This document shows positions 1 through 10,964 of a stretch of DNA of 39,752 bases, one piece after another. The DNA is taken from NCBI GenBank assembly GCA_011051755.1, contig DRKN01000014.1, forward strand, positions 1 to 39,752, read 5' to 3'. The stretch's first letter is position 1. Every line of letters begins with the position of its first letter. This DNA comes from Gammaproteobacteria bacterium (GTDB lineage: Bacteria > Pseudomonadota > Gammaproteobacteria > SZUA-152). The translations under genes were made by a program, and so were the position numbers. The notes beneath the pieces were generated by a model, which was not told the origin of the DNA, ran no database searches, and was given only the letters and a program-made list of their open reading frames with translations.

Positions 1-62
1 TCTGCGGCGTTGCGTCTCTTGAAAAGGGCACGCCATTCCCGGCGAGACGCGCCTTGCAGCTA
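1..62. repeat. Family-1 dispersed element, copy 1 (partial, at window edge)
   Basis: GGCGTTGCGTCTCTTGAAAAGGGCACGCCATTCCCGGCGAGACGCGCCTTGC aligns to GGCGTTCCGCCTCTTGCAAAGGAC..CCATTTACTGCGAGGCGCGCCTCGC at about 35990-36045. Confidence 0.6.
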
Positions 63-155
63 ACGGCTTCCCACCACGCTGATAGGTACACTTTATACGT
101 TACACCACACTAGTTGGTCACTATTGCTGGCCATGTGGGATTTGCCGAATGCGTC

Positions 156-305
156 TCAAAGCTTTACGAGCTTCTCGTGATCCAAGCTCGCAGCTTCACC
201 GCGCGTGCGTGTCTTTGGCATCTCAGGCATATCTTCCTTGAAGATCAACCACCTTATTATATGCATAGTACGCAGCCAGCGGCCTGTGCGCCGAAAGTCT
301 TGCAT
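156..305 (-). CDS. Possible small 49-aa ORF of unknown function
   Basis: MQDFRRTGRWLRTMHIIRWLIFKEDMPEMPKTRTRGEAASLDHEKLVKL*; below the ORF-track cutoff; no strong SD seen. Confidence 0.2.
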   Translation of the reverse strand: MQDFRRTGRWLRTMHIIRWLIFKEDMPEMPKTRTRGEAASLDHEKLVKL

Positions 306-598
306 TCATCACCATCGGTAAAACGCATAGAAAACGGTGGCGGGTAGGGTTTGCAAGAGAGGGGTGCGTTTTTTAACCATTTTTCGGCCCCCCCATTGAT
401 TGACGGTCAGAAATGCTGTTACAATCCGCCGCCTTGGAAGTGCGGACTCCCTCTAGGCTGGATAGTAACGCGCTAGTTGGCGGTGGCTTTGAGGTAATAT
501 CATAGGCTGTAATTAGCGATAGATAGATACCGTTGGCAGCCAGCCCCGCTATCAACCGAATGCTGGAAGGCACTGCCTTTCAATTGAGAAAAAAGAAT

Positions 599-622
599 GC
601 CTCGGTTACGAGGCTTTTTTTT
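599..622 (+). terminator. Rho-independent terminator upstream of rimP
   Basis: GCCTCG-gtta-CGAGGC stem followed by TTTTTTTT. Confidence 0.8.
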
Positions 623-659
623 AGGTTTTTTTTAGCGTTGCCGGTTTTTGGTGTGTTGC

Positions 660-688
660 TTGGCTGAAAGGCTGCGGGGCGTTATAAT
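660..688 (+). promoter_or_regulatory. Candidate sigma70 promoter for the rimP-nusA-infB operon
   Basis: TTGGCT, 17-nt spacer, TATAAT (683-688), located between the terminator and rimP. Confidence 0.5.
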
Positions 689-794
689 TCACGCCTTACA
701 GGATGTGGTGGATCGTGTGGGCCTTGGGCCCATTTTTTGTTTTTGCGGCAGGGGCTTTTACATCTCTGCTACGCGCGAAAAGTGGATTGTGGAT

Positions 795-1250
795 ATGCGC
801 CAGGCGCCGGCAAACGTGCTGAATGTGGTTGAACCCGTCGTGGAATCACTGGGTTATGAGCTGGTGGGTGTGGAATATCTGGCCCAGGGCCATGGTGATC
901 TGTTGCGCGTCTATATCGATGCCGAAGATGGCATCAAGGTTGAGGACTGCCAGCGCGTCAGCCATCAACTGAGTGGCGTGCTGGACGTGGAAGATGTCAT
1001 CAAGGGACATTACAGCCTGGAGATTTCTTCGCCGGGGCTGGACAGGCCATTGTTTAACGCCGCGCATTTCGAGCGTTTTGCCGGTGCCGAGATCAAGCTG
1101 CGGCTGGACGCGCCACTCGATGGCCGCCGTAAGTTCCGCGGTGTGCTGGTGGGGGTGCTGGACGGTGATGTCCGGCTGCTGGTGGATGGTGAAGAAATAC
1201 GAGTGCCACTGGCTTCAGTCGACAAGGCGAGCCTGGTCGCGCAATTTTAG
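795..1250 (+). CDS. rimP: Ribosome maturation factor RimP
   Basis: MRQAPANVLNVVEPVVESLGYELVGVEYL...; start chosen at internal ATG 795; first gene of the nusA-infB operon. Confidence 0.93.
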   Translation: MRQAPANVLNVVEPVVESLGYELVGVEYLAQGHGDLLRVYIDAEDGIKVEDCQRVSHQLSGVLDVEDVIKGHYSLEISSPGLDRPLFNAAHFERFAGAEIKLRLDAPLDGRRKFRGVLVGVLDGDVRLLVDGEEIRVPLASVDKASLVAQF

Positions 1251-1370
1251 ATTTTTATTCAGGGCGCCTGGATTTTCGGGGTGCGCACTGAAAACAAGGT
1301 GGGGCGCGCAAGCGTTTGAGGCGAGGGGCCGCTGACGATTCGGCTCTTTACGTATTTAAGGCAGAGTGCA

Positions 1371-2903
1371 ATGAACAACAAAGAGATTTTGCTCGTTGTA
1401 GACGCAGTGTCCAATGAAAAGGGCATCGACCGTGAAGTCATTTTCGCTGCCATCGAGGCGGCCCTGGCGACTGCCAGTAAGAAGCTGATCCCGGAGGATG
1501 TCGACGTCCGCGTGGCGATTGATCGTGATACCGGTGATTACGACACCTTTCGTCGCTGGGAGGTGGTCGAGGATGTGACCGAAGAGGGTGACGAGGAACT
1601 CGAGTTTCCTGATCGTCAGATCAAGGTCAGTGAAGCGCGCAGGCAGAATCCGCATATTCAGCTCGGTGACTTTATCGAGGAACCGGTGGAATCCGCCAAG
1701 TTTGGCCGTATCGCCGCGCAGGCCGCCAAGCAGGTTATCGTGCAGAAGGTGCGTGAGGCTGAGCGTGAGCGCATCGTCGAGGCCTTCAGAGATCGCAAGG
1801 GCGAGCTGGTGATGGGCGTCGTCAAGCGCCTGGACAAGGGCAATGTGATCCTGGATCTGGGTGAAAACGTCGAGGCGCTGATTCCGCGCGAGGATATGAT
1901 TTCCCGCGAGGCCATCCGTCCCGGTGATCGCCTGCGTGGTTACTTGAAAGATGTACGCCTGGAGCCGCGCGGCCCACAGCTGTTTGTCAGCCGCACTGCG
2001 CCGGAGCTGCTGGTGGCCCTGTTCCAGTTGGAAGTGCCGGAGGTGGGTGAGGGCTTGATCGAGATTCTCGGCGCCGCCCGTGACCCGGGTTTCCGCGCTA
2101 AAATTGCTGTAAAGAGCAATGATTCACGTATCGATCCCGTCGGGGCCTGCGTCGGCATGCGCGGTTCACGTGTGCGTGCGGTCTCCAATGAGTTGGCCGA
2201 CGAACGTGTGGATATTATCCTGTGGGATGAAAATCCGGCTCAGTTCGTGATCAACGCCATGTCGCCGGCGGAGGTGGTTTCCATTATCGTGGATGAAGAC
2301 AGTCACTCCATGGATATCGCGGTGGAAGAGGATCAGTTGTCGCAGGCCATCGGCCGTGGCGGCCAGAATGTGCGCCTTGCCAGCGAGCTGACCGGATGGA
2401 ACATCAATGTGATGTCCGAGCAGCAGGCCCAGGAAAAGAGTGAGACCGAGGGCCAGGCCGCGTTGCAGCTGTTTATGGAGCAGCTGGATGTGGATGAGGA
2501 AGTGGCCAATATCCTGGTGCAGGAAGGTTTTACCAGTATTGAAGAGGTGGCCTACGTGCCGCTTGAAGAAATGTTGCGGATTGAAGAATTTGATGAAGAC
2601 ATGGTGCAAGAACTACGCAATCGTTCCAAAGATGTGTTGTTGACCCGCGCCCTGATGCAGGAAGAAGTGCTGGAAGAGGCCAAGCCGGACGACGATCTGC
2701 TGAATATGGAGGGTATGGATCAGCATCTGGCCTATGTACTGGCCAGTCGCGGTGTTATCAGCATGGAAGATCTGGCCGAACTGTCGGTGGATGATCTGCT
2801 GGACATTGAAGGTTTGGACGAGGTGCGGGCGGGCGAGTTGATTATGACTGCACGGGCACCATGGTTTGCAGAAGAGTCGCCTGCTGACGATCAGCAGGGT
2901 TAA
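1371..2903 (+). CDS. nusA: Transcription termination/antitermination factor NusA
   Basis: 510 aa; [38 protein letters not shown]..., S1/KH regions and C-terminal acidic repeats; syntenic. Confidence 0.97.
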   Translation: MNNKEILLVVDAVSNEKGIDREVIFAAIEAALATASKKLIPEDVDVRVAIDRDTGDYDTFRRWEVVEDVTEEGDEELEFPDRQIKVSEARRQNPHIQLGDFIEEPVESAKFGRIAAQAAKQVIVQKVREAERERIVEAFRDRKGELVMGVVKRLDKGNVILDLGENVEALIPREDMISREAIRPGDRLRGYLKDVRLEPRGPQLFVSRTAPELLVALFQLEVPEVGEGLIEILGAARDPGFRAKIAVKSNDSRIDPVGACVGMRGSRVRAVSNELADERVDIILWDENPAQFVINAMSPAEVVSIIVDEDSHSMDIAVEEDQLSQAIGRGGQNVRLASELTGWNINVMSEQQAQEKSETEGQAALQLFMEQLDVDEEVANILVQEGFTSIEEVAYVPLEEMLRIEEFDEDMVQELRNRSKDVLLTRALMQEEVLEEAKPDDDLLNMEGMDQHLAYVLASRGVISMEDLAELSVDDLLDIEGLDEVRAGELIMTARAPWFAEESPADDQQG

Positions 2904-2920
2904 GGTTTCCGGGGGAAAGT

Positions 2921-5446
2921 ATGGCGGGTGTGACCGTAAAACAACTCGCGGATGTTCTGGGCGTATCGCCCGAACGTCTGCTCAGCCAACTGGACAAGGC
3001 CGGCATGACTTTCGAGTCCCCGGATCAGACCGTTAGCGACGAAGAAAAGCAGAAGCTGCTGGAGTTCCTGCGCAGTGCGCATGGTTCAATGGAAGGTGCG
3101 AGCACGGAACCGCGCAAGGTGACGCTGCGGCGCAAGACGGTCAGCGAGCTGAAAGTGCCGAGCAGCAGCCAGGGGCGCACCGTCGGCCGCAATAAGACGG
3201 TGAACGTGGAAGTGCGCAAAAAGCGCACCTACGTGAAGCGCAGCGAAGTGGTGACCGAGGACGCCGAACGCATCAAGGCCGAGAAGGCCAAGATGGATGA
3301 GGAGCGCCTCGAGGAGCAGCGCAAGGCCAGTGAGGTCGATGAACAGCGCCGTCAGCGTGAAGCCGAAGAGACCCGGGCGCGTGAAGCGGAAGCCGAGCGC
3401 AAGGCCGCCGAAGAGGCGCGCCGTGAACAGGAAGAACGCGAGAAGGTCGTGCAGCTGCAAAAAGAGGTTGCGGTATCCGCCGCTGCTGTTGCACCCTCCG
3501 CGCCTGCGGCGACAGACAACAAACGCCCCAAACGTGGCGCCAGCAAGGACAAGGCCACCAAGTATGGCCGCAAGGAATTGCATGTCGACGCCAGCAAGTC
3601 GGGGCGTCGTAAGAAAAAAGGGCGTGGTGCCCGCCGTACCGCCGTTACCGCCAGCTCGGGTGAGCACGGGTTCGAGAAGCCAACAGCGCCCATCGTGCGC
3701 GAAGTGGCGATTCCCGAAAGTATGACCGTCGCCGAACTGGCGCAGAAGATGGCGATAAAGGCTGCTGAAGTCATCAAGGTCATGATGAACATGGGTACCA
3801 TGGCGACCATCAACCAGGTTCTGGATCAGGAAACGGCCGGTATCGTGGTCGAAGAAATGGGCCACACGGTCAAGCTGGTGAAGGACAATGCCATCGAAGA
3901 GGCGTTGGCCTTTGTGGATGAGAGCGGGGCCGGAGAGGTTTCCCGTGCCCCGGCCGTCACTATTATGGGTCATGTCGACCATGGTAAGACGTCGTTGCTG
4001 GATTACATTCGCAAGGCCAGGGTGGCGGCAGGCGAGGCGGGTGGTATCACCCAGCACATCGGCGCCTATCATGTGAATACACCGCATGGCCAGATCACCT
4101 TCCTCGACACGCCGGGACACGCGGCCTTTACCGCCATGCGTGCGCGTGGCGCCAAGGCCACCGATATCGTGGTGCTGGTGGTGGCCGCCGATGACGGCGT
4201 AATGCCGCAGACCCGTGAGGCGATCCAGCATGCCAAGGCGGCTGGGGTACCGATGATCGTTGCGGTGAACAAAATCGATAAAGAGGATGCGCAGCCGGAT
4301 CGCGTCAAACAGGAATTGGTGGCCGAGGAAGTGGTGCCGGAGGATTGGGGTGGGGACACCCAGTTCGTGTCCGTTTCAGCGCTCACCGGTGAAGGCGTCA
4401 GCGAATTGCTGGAGGCCATTTCCATGCAGGCCGAACTGCTGGAATTGAAGGCCGTCGAGGAAGGCCCGGCGCGTGGCGTTGTTATCGAGGCGCGCCTCGA
4501 TAAGGGCCGCGGCCCGGTCGCCACCGTGCTGGTGCAAAGTGGCGCCCTGGAAAAGGGTGACGTGGTGCTGGCCGGCCATGAATATGGCCGTGTGCGTGCG
4601 TTACTGGATGAGAATGGCAAGCCGATCAAAGTGGCCGGCCCGTCGACGCCGGTGGAGGTGCTGGGTCTGTCTGGGACACCCAGTGCCGGTGACGAGGTGG
4701 TGGTGGTGGCCGATGAACGCAAGGCGCGTGAAGTGGCGCTGTTCCGCCAGGGCAAGTACCGTGACATCAAGCTGGCCCGTCAGCAGAAGGCCAAGCTGGA
4801 GAGCATGTTCTCGCAGATGGAAGCGGGCAAGGTCAGCACCCTCAATCTGGTTATCAAGGCCGATGTACAGGGCTCTGCCGAGGCGCTCAGCGAGTCACTG
4901 ACCAAGCTGTCCACCGAAGAGGTGCGAGTGAACATCGTCTCCTCCGGCGTTGGTGGCATCAACGAATCCGACGTCAATCTGGCAGTCGCCTCCGAGGCCA
5001 TTATCATCGGTTTCAATGTACGTGCCGATGCCTCTGCCAAACGCCTGATCGAGGAAGAGGGCGTGGATCTGCATTATTACAGTGTGATCTACGACGTCAT
5101 CGAAGAGATCAAGTCGTCCATGACCGGCATGCTGGCGCCGGAGTTCAAGGAGCAGATCGTGGGTTTGGCCGAGGTGCGTGACGTGTTCCGTTCACCCAAG
5201 CTGGGCGCCATCGCCGGCTGCATGGTGGTCGAAGGCACGGTCAAACGCAACAACCCCATCCGCGTGCTGCGTGACAATGTGGTGATCTATGAGGGCGAGC
5301 TGGAATCCCTGCGTCGCTTCAAGGATGACGTACAGGAAGTACGCGCCGGCACCGAATGTGGTATCGGTGTGAAGAACTACAACGACGTCAAGGCCGGCGA
5401 TCAGATCGAGGTGTTCGAGCAGGTCAAGGTGGAGCGCACGCTGTAA
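2921..5446 (+). CDS. infB: Translation initiation factor IF-2
   Basis: 841 aa; GTPase motifs [28 protein letters not shown]; syntenic. Confidence 0.98.
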   Translation: MAGVTVKQLADVLGVSPERLLSQLDKAGMTFESPDQTVSDEEKQKLLEFLRSAHGSMEGASTEPRKVTLRRKTVSELKVPSSSQGRTVGRNKTVNVEVRKKRTYVKRSEVVTEDAERIKAEKAKMDEERLEEQRKASEVDEQRRQREAEETRAREAEAERKAAEEARREQEEREKVVQLQKEVAVSAAAVAPSAPAATDNKRPKRGASKDKATKYGRKELHVDASKSGRRKKKGRGARRTAVTASSGEHGFEKPTAPIVREVAIPESMTVAELAQKMAIKAAEVIKVMMNMGTMATINQVLDQETAGIVVEEMGHTVKLVKDNAIEEALAFVDESGAGEVSRAPAVTIMGHVDHGKTSLLDYIRKARVAAGEAGGITQHIGAYHVNTPHGQITFLDTPGHAAFTAMRARGAKATDIVVLVVAADDGVMPQTREAIQHAKAAGVPMIVAVNKIDKEDAQPDRVKQELVAEEVVPEDWGGDTQFVSVSALTGEGVSELLEAISMQAELLELKAVEEGPARGVVIEARLDKGRGPVATVLVQSGALEKGDVVLAGHEYGRVRALLDENGKPIKVAGPSTPVEVLGLSGTPSAGDEVVVVADERKAREVALFRQGKYRDIKLARQQKAKLESMFSQMEAGKVSTLNLVIKADVQGSAEALSESLTKLSTEEVRVNIVSSGVGGINESDVNLAVASEAIIIGFNVRADASAKRLIEEEGVDLHYYSVIYDVIEEIKSSMTGMLAPEFKEQIVGLAEVRDVFRSPKLGAIAGCMVVEGTVKRNNPIRVLRDNVVIYEGELESLRRFKDDVQEVRAGTECGIGVKNYNDVKAGDQIEVFEQVKVERTL

Positions 5447-5460
5447 GCGGCGTAGTACCC

Positions 5461-5829
5461 ATGGCCAAAGAATACAGTCGGGGGCAACGCGTCGGGGATG
5501 AGATCCAGCGCCAGCTGGCAGAGCTGATCCAGACGGAAATCCGCGACCCGCGCGTGGGTATGGTGACGATTACTGCGGTAGAAGTCAGTCATGAGTTCGA
5601 ACATGCCAAGGTGCATTTCACCGTGCTGGGTGATGAGGCCCAGGCGGATGTCACCGCCAAAGTGCTGAACAAGGCGGCGGGTTTTTTGCGCAGCGCACTG
5701 GCCCGTCGACTCAAGCTGCGTACCACCCCCGCGCTGCACTTCCAGCGTGATCTCAGTATGGAACGGGGCAACCGCTTGACAGCGCTGATCAATGAAGCCG
5801 TGCGCGGACAGAAGCCTTCCGACGACTGA
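5461..5829 (+). CDS. rbfA: Ribosome-binding factor A
   Basis: [43 protein letters not shown]; start at 5461 after infB. Confidence 0.95.
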   Translation: MAKEYSRGQRVGDEIQRQLAELIQTEIRDPRVGMVTITAVEVSHEFEHAKVHFTVLGDEAQADVTAKVLNKAAGFLRSALARRLKLRTTPALHFQRDLSMERGNRLTALINEAVRGQKPSDD

Positions 5830-5865
5830 GAGAATATTTCCTGTGGAATCAAAAGCTACCGCGTC

Positions 5866-5948
5866 CTCGGCAACTGCTCCTGCGTCGCCTACCCAAAGTA
5901 GGTTCTTTAAGAAAAGCGTCTACTTTTGGTGCCTGCGTCCATGCAGGC
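5866..5948. repeat. Family-1 dispersed element, copy 2 (shorter/diverged)
   Basis: CTGCGTCGCCTACCCAAAGTAGG...AAAAGCGTCTACTTTTGGTGCCTG matches AAAAGCGCCTACTGTTGGCGCCCTG of the 35973-36081 copy. Confidence 0.5.
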
Positions 5949-5994
5949 AATGAACAAGCGGAAATTTATGAAATATCCGGGCGAAGTAAGCGCC

Positions 5995-6043
5995 ACCGTG
6001 CGCACAGCGCATACGTCGGACAGGTGTAGTGTGCGCTGCGCGC
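5995..6043. repeat. ACCGTGCGCACAGCGC inverted-repeat element
   Basis: ACCGTGCGCACAGCGCATAC...GTAGTGTGCGCTGCGCGC; a second copy in opposite orientation at 22946-22987. Confidence 0.65.
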
Positions 6044-6146
6044 GCAAAATAGATATTCCATTCCTCTCGGGGGTGTTCTCAATCCTGGTGGTGAGCTGAA
6101 TAGCCGTCCTTTTTTCAATTTTCAAACAGATTTTCGGAGTAGCAAG

Positions 6147-7067
6147 TTGGCACGACGGCGAAATCGCGGACGCAATGTCCATGGCATCCTGTTGCTGGAC
6201 AAGCCTATCGGGCTGACCTCCAACCGTGCCCTGCAAAGAGTCAAACGTCTGTTCAATGCCAACAAGGCGGGACATACGGGCAGTCTCGATCCACTGGCTA
6301 CCGGCATGCTGCCGATCTGCCTCGGTGAGGCCACCAAGGTCTCCGGTTTTCTGCTCGACGCCGACAAACAGTACCGTGCCGTGTGCAAACTGGGGGTGAA
6401 GACCCGCAGTGGCGATGCTGAAGGCGAGGTGATCGAGGAGCGGTCGGTCGGCCCGCTCACGCGCACACAGGTCAGCGAAGTGCTGGAAGGTTTCCTCGGT
6501 ACACAAATGCAGACCCCGCCCATGCACTCGGCCATCAAACAGCAGGGGGTGCCGTTGTACAAACTGGCGCACCAGGGCATCGAGGTGGAGCGCAAGGCGC
6601 GCGAGGTGACCATTCACAGCATCGAGTTGTTGCGTCTTGACGGCGATGAGCTGGAGATCGACGTGTGCTGTTCCAAGGGTACCTACATCCGTACGCTGGC
6701 CGAGGATGTCGGCGAGACGCTGGGCTGTGGCGCACATATCGCCGCGCTATGTCGCACCGCGGTCGGTGGTCTGGAAATCGTGCGCATGGTGGATTTCGAG
6801 ACGCTGGAGTCGCTGGCCGAACAGGGCTGCGAGGCGCTGGATGCCCTGTTGCTGCCCACTGGCGACGCGCTGCCGGAATGGCCGGCGGTTCATCTTTCCG
6901 AAGACGCCAGTTTTTATCTGCGCCAGGGACAGCCGGTATTCGTACCGAAACTCAAGGATCGCGGTTGGGTGCGCCTGTATCGCGGTGACAAAGAATTTCT
7001 GGGCCTGGGTACGGTGCTCGATGATGGCCGCGTAGCGCCCAAGCGGCTGTTGGTGCCGTCGACCTGA
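6147..7067 (+). CDS. truB: tRNA pseudouridine(55) synthase TruB
   Basis: TTG start; GILLLDKPIGLTSNRALQRVKRLFNANKAGHTGSLDPLATGMLPICLGEATK is the TruB signature. Confidence 0.96.
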   Translation: MARRRNRGRNVHGILLLDKPIGLTSNRALQRVKRLFNANKAGHTGSLDPLATGMLPICLGEATKVSGFLLDADKQYRAVCKLGVKTRSGDAEGEVIEERSVGPLTRTQVSEVLEGFLGTQMQTPPMHSAIKQQGVPLYKLAHQGIEVERKAREVTIHSIELLRLDGDELEIDVCCSKGTYIRTLAEDVGETLGCGAHIAALCRTAVGGLEIVRMVDFETLESLAEQGCEALDALLLPTGDALPEWPAVHLSEDASFYLRQGQPVFVPKLKDRGWVRLYRGDKEFLGLGTVLDDGRVAPKRLLVPST

Positions 7068-7212
7068 TCGACGTTGACCGCACAAATACCCGGATTTCCG
7101 ACAATCCCCTGTGGTTGCGCAAGCGGAAATGGGGTAAACTCGCGCACTCTCTGGCGGGGCTGGACCTAGTAACCGGCTTCGCTCATTCAATTATCGAATA
7201 CTAGGAGTATGT

Positions 7213-7485
7213 ATGTCTTCATTGTCTGCCGAGCAGAAAGAACAAATCGTCAAGGATTATGCGCGCGCCGCAACTGACACCGGTTCCCCCGAGGTTCAGG
7301 TGGCCCTGCTGACCGCTCGTATCAATCACCTTTCCGGACACTTCAAGTCCCACATCCATGATCACCATTCCCGTCAGGGTCTGTTGCGCATGGTCAGTCG
7401 TCGTCGCAAGCTGTTGGACTATCTCAAGGGCAAGAACGTCGAGCGCTACCGCGAGCTGATTTCACGTCTTGGCCTGCGTCGTTAA
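7213..7485 (+). CDS. rpsO: 30S ribosomal protein S15
   Basis: [47 protein letters not shown]...; 90 aa. Confidence 0.98.
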   Translation: MSSLSAEQKEQIVKDYARAATDTGSPEVQVALLTARINHLSGHFKSHIHDHHSRQGLLRMVSRRRKLLDYLKGKNVERYRELISRLGLRR

Positions 7486-7648
7486 GGAACCTCTGATTCA
7501 TTCCGGGTGAGCTGACATGAGAGTCGAAATCGTCCAGACCAAGGTGCTGATTGCTGCCAATAGCAGGGACTATTGGCAAAATCAGCAACGTGGGGATTGG
7601 CGATTTTGCACTCATGGCAGTCAGTCATGAATTGATCAGCGGTTCCTT
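7484..7648. mobile_element. MITE-like full-length imperfect hairpin element, about 165 bp
   Basis: Ends AAGGAACCTCTGATTCATTCC / reverse complement AAGGAACCGCTGATCAATTCA; inner arms GACATGAGAGTCGAAATCG / GCCATGAGTGCAAAATCG and core GCCAATAG-caggga-CTATTGGC. Confidence 0.65.
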
Positions 7649-7740
7649 GAACCCGTTATCCGACAATCTTTTGCGTGTTATGCAAGAGATGAGATGTAAA
7701 ATCTCCCGCCGCAGAGTGTGGCGAGGGGGCTGCCTGCAGG

Positions 7741-7772
7741 AAGGCCCGGCACATGCGTGTGACCGGGCCTTT
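7741..7772 (+). terminator. Terminator-like hairpin in the rpsO-pnp spacer
   Basis: AAGGCCCGG-cacatgcgtgtga-CCGGGCCTTT. Confidence 0.6.
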
Positions 7773-7857
7773 GCAGGTCTGCATGCAAAACTGCATTGAC
7801 GAGTCAGTTGTTCAACCAACCTTGTTTAACCGGTGTAATTTTAAGGAATCCCACAAA

Positions 7858-9945
7858 ATGTCTATCAAGAAAGTCATACAGTATGGCGACCAGACCCTGA
7901 CGATGGAAACGGGCGAGATTGCCCGTCAGGCCGATGGCGCTGTCATGATCCGTCTGGGCGACACCGCGTTGCTGGTGACCTGTGTTGCCCGCAAGGAAGC
8001 TGATCCGGGTCGGGACTTTTTCCCGCTGACCGTCAATTACCAGGAACGTACCTATTCCGCTGGCAAGATTCCCGGTGGTTTTTTCAAACGGGAAGGACGC
8101 CCGAGCGAGAAGGAAACCCTCACCAGCCGTCTGATTGATCGCCCGCTGCGTCCGCTGTTTCCCAAGGGTTTTGTCAATGAGGTGCAGGTGATCGCCACGG
8201 TCATTTCCCTGGATTCCGCTATCGATCCCGATATCCCCGCCATGATCGGCGCCTCCGCTGCCGTGTCTCTCGCCGGTGTGCCGTTCAGTGGTCCCATCGG
8301 TGGTGCGCGCGTGGGTTACAAGGACGGTGCATACCTGCTCAACCCGACCAATGAACAGTTGCAAGACTCAGAACTGGACTTGGTCGTTGCCGGCACCGAG
8401 GACGCCGTGTTGATGGTGGAATCCGAGGCCAAGGAGCTGTCGGAGCAGGTCATGCTGGACGCTGTGATGTTCGGCCATGAGCAGATGCAGGTCGTTATTC
8501 AGGCCATTCGTGAGCTGGTTGCCGAGGCTGGCGTCACCCCCTGGGACTGGACTGCGCCCGAGGCCGATACTGCGTTGGCCGACCGTGTTGCAGAACTGGC
8601 CGAGGCCGATCTGAATACGGCCTATCAGATCAGTGACAAACAGGATCGCTATGCACGTCTGAGTGAGATTCGCAGTGTCGTGGTCGAAAAATTGTGCGCG
8701 GAAGGCGATGAGTCCGCCTTTGCCGACGGCGACGTGAAAGAGGCCATCGGCAAGCTGGAAAAGAAAATTGTACGTCGCCGTATTATCGCCGGTGAGCTGC
8801 GCATCGATGGGCGAGATAAGAGCACCGTGCGGCCCATCAATGTACGTGTCGGTCTGTTGCCGCGTACCCATGGCTCGGCGTTGTTCACCCGCGGCGAGAC
8901 ACAGGCCCTGGTGGTCACCACCCTGGGCACCGCGCGCGATGCACAGATCATCGATGCCATCGAAGGTGAGCGTAAAGAACCCTTCATGCTGCATTACAAC
9001 TTCCCACCCTTCTGTGTCGGTGAGACCGGTTTCGTCGGTAGCCCCAAGCGCCGCGAAATTGGTCACGGTCGCCTGGCCAAACGTGGTGTGCTGGCGGTGA
9101 TGCCCAATGTCGATGATTTCCCGTATTCCATCCGTGTGGTGTCGGAAATCACCGAGTCCAATGGTTCCAGCTCCATGGCCTCCGTCTGTGGCACCAGTCT
9201 GGCGCTGATGGACGCCGGCGTGCCCATCAAGTCACCCGTGGCGGGTATTGCCATGGGTCTGATCAAGGATGAAAATGATTTTGTCGTGCTGTCCGACATC
9301 CTCGGTGACGAGGATCATCTCGGCGATATGGATTTCAAGGTTGCCGGTACCGAAGAGGGCGTGACCGCCCTGCAGATGGATATCAAGATCACCGGCATTA
9401 CCCGCGATATCATGGCGCAGGCGTTGGGTCAGGCTAAAGAAGGTTATCTGCATATCCTCGCTAAAATGAACGAGGCGATCACCTCGCCGCGTGAAGAGAT
9501 GTCCGAGTTTGCACCGCGCTATCTGACCATCAAGATCCATCCGGACAAGATCCGTGACGTGATCGGCAAGGGCGGCGCCACCATTCGTTCGATTACCGAG
9601 CAGACCGGTGCCAGCATCGATATTGAAGACGATGGCAGCATCAAGATTGCCTCCGTGGACAGTGCCGCCGGCGAAGAGGCACTGCGTTTGATCGAGCAGA
9701 TCACCGCCGATGTCGAAGTGGGTAAGATCTATGAAGGCAAGGTCGCCAAATTGATGGATTTTGGCGCCTTCGTCACCATCCTGCCGGGCAAGGACGGACT
9801 GGTGCACATTTCGCAGATCTCCGACGAGCGTGTCGAAAATGTCAGTGACAAGTTGTCAGAAGGCGATGTGATCAAGGTCAAGGTGCTGGAGATCGACAAA
9901 CAGGGCCGCATTCGACTCAGTATGAAGGCGGTGGGCGCCGAATAA
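7858..9945 (+). CDS. pnp: Polyribonucleotide nucleotidyltransferase (PNPase)
   Basis: [41 protein letters not shown]...; C-terminal KH and S1 domains; start chosen at 7858 after AAGGAA. Confidence 0.97.
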   Translation: MSIKKVIQYGDQTLTMETGEIARQADGAVMIRLGDTALLVTCVARKEADPGRDFFPLTVNYQERTYSAGKIPGGFFKREGRPSEKETLTSRLIDRPLRPLFPKGFVNEVQVIATVISLDSAIDPDIPAMIGASAAVSLAGVPFSGPIGGARVGYKDGAYLLNPTNEQLQDSELDLVVAGTEDAVLMVESEAKELSEQVMLDAVMFGHEQMQVVIQAIRELVAEAGVTPWDWTAPEADTALADRVAELAEADLNTAYQISDKQDRYARLSEIRSVVVEKLCAEGDESAFADGDVKEAIGKLEKKIVRRRIIAGELRIDGRDKSTVRPINVRVGLLPRTHGSALFTRGETQALVVTTLGTARDAQIIDAIEGERKEPFMLHYNFPPFCVGETGFVGSPKRREIGHGRLAKRGVLAVMPNVDDFPYSIRVVSEITESNGSSSMASVCGTSLALMDAGVPIKSPVAGIAMGLIKDENDFVVLSDILGDEDHLGDMDFKVAGTEEGVTALQMDIKITGITRDIMAQALGQAKEGYLHILAKMNEAITSPREEMSEFAPRYLTIKIHPDKIRDVIGKGGATIRSITEQTGASIDIEDDGSIKIASVDSAAGEEALRLIEQITADVEVGKIYEGKVAKLMDFGAFVTILPGKDGLVHISQISDERVENVSDKLSEGDVIKVKVLEIDKQGRIRLSMKAVGAE

Positions 9946-9962
9946 GGCCTCCGTTGTGCGAT

Positions 9963-9989
9963 AAAAAGGGGCCGGATGGCCCCTTTTTT
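9963..9989 (+). terminator. Terminator after pnp
   Basis: AAAAAGGGGCC-gga-TGGCCCCTTTTTT. Confidence 0.85.
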
Positions 9990-10069
9990 GCGTAGGTAAA
10001 GGTGTATTGTCTATTTCAGATTGTTTTACAAATTGTTTTAACCAACAGGATAATGAAGGGTAAAGAGTA

Positions 10070-10954
10070 ATGACACAGGGAATTCGCAAGGCTGTCTTTC
10101 CCGTTGCGGGTATGGGCACACGCTTTTTGCCGGCCACCAAGGCAAATCCCAAGGAAATGTTGCCTATCGTCGACAAGCCGCTGATTCAGTACGCGGTGGA
10201 GGAGGCGGTGGCCGCCGGCGTGACCGAGCTGATCTTTGTCACCAGCAGCAGCAAGCGCGCCATCGAGGATCACTTTGACCGCAATTTTGAATTGGAATAT
10301 GAGCTTGAACAGCGTGGTAAACAATCCTTGCTGGATATCGTGCATGACATTCTTCCATCCGGGGTGAACTGTGTCTATATCCGTCAACCGGAGGCGTTGG
10401 GCTTGGGTCATGCCGTGCTGTGTGCGAAGAGTGTTGTCGGTGATGATCCGTTTGCGGTCATCCTGGCCGATGACCTGATCGATGGTGGCCGGCACGGCTG
10501 TCTTTCACAGATGACCGAATTGTTTACCCGGCAGCAGTGTAGCCTGTTGGGTGTGGAAGAAATCGATGCGCAGGAGACGGACAAGTACGGCATCGTACGA
10601 CTGGAGAAAAAGAGTCAGCGGCTTGGGCGCGTTGAACAAATCATCGAAAAGCCGCGAATCGACGAGGCGCCATCGAACCTGGCCGTCGTCGGCCGCTATA
10701 TTCTGACGCCGCGGATCTTTGCCCTGCTCGAAAATACCCACAAAGGCGCAGGTGGTGAGATCCAGCTGACGGATGCCATTGCCGACCTGCTTGAGGAAGA
10801 GGCGGTCATGGCCTATCAGTTTGACGGCCAGCGCTACGACTGCGGCAGCAAGCTCGGTTACCTCAAGGCCACCGTGGAATATGCCTTAAAACATCCGCAA
10901 CTCAAGAGTGAGTTTCTGCAGTACCTGAGAGGTTTTTGCTTGCCGGCGGAGTGA
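10070..10954 (+). CDS. galU: UTP-glucose-1-phosphate uridylyltransferase
   Basis: [45 protein letters not shown]. Confidence 0.96.
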   Translation: MTQGIRKAVFPVAGMGTRFLPATKANPKEMLPIVDKPLIQYAVEEAVAAGVTELIFVTSSSKRAIEDHFDRNFELEYELEQRGKQSLLDIVHDILPSGVNCVYIRQPEALGLGHAVLCAKSVVGDDPFAVILADDLIDGGRHGCLSQMTELFTRQQCSLLGVEEIDAQETDKYGIVRLEKKSQRLGRVEQIIEKPRIDEAPSNLAVVGRYILTPRIFALLENTHKGAGGEIQLTDAIADLLEEEAVMAYQFDGQRYDCGSKLGYLKATVEYALKHPQLKSEFLQYLRGFCLPAE

Positions 10955-10964
10955 TGGTATACCG

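Noticed and set aside
114-347. 77-aa + ORF at the window start
   Set aside because: No recognised domain or convincing ribosome binding site; overlaps the alternative minus-strand small ORF.
1-600. tRNA genes expected upstream of rimP in many gammaproteobacteria
   Set aside because: No TTCRANYC T-loop plus acceptor pairing found by eye.
3086-4231. 381-aa minus-strand ORF opposite infB
   Set aside because: Shadow ORF of the high-GC IF-2 coding strand; low-complexity His/Leu-rich translation with no recognisable domain.
7115-7140. Possible promoter TTGCGC...TAAACT before rpsO
   Set aside because: Spacer only 14 nt; not convincing.
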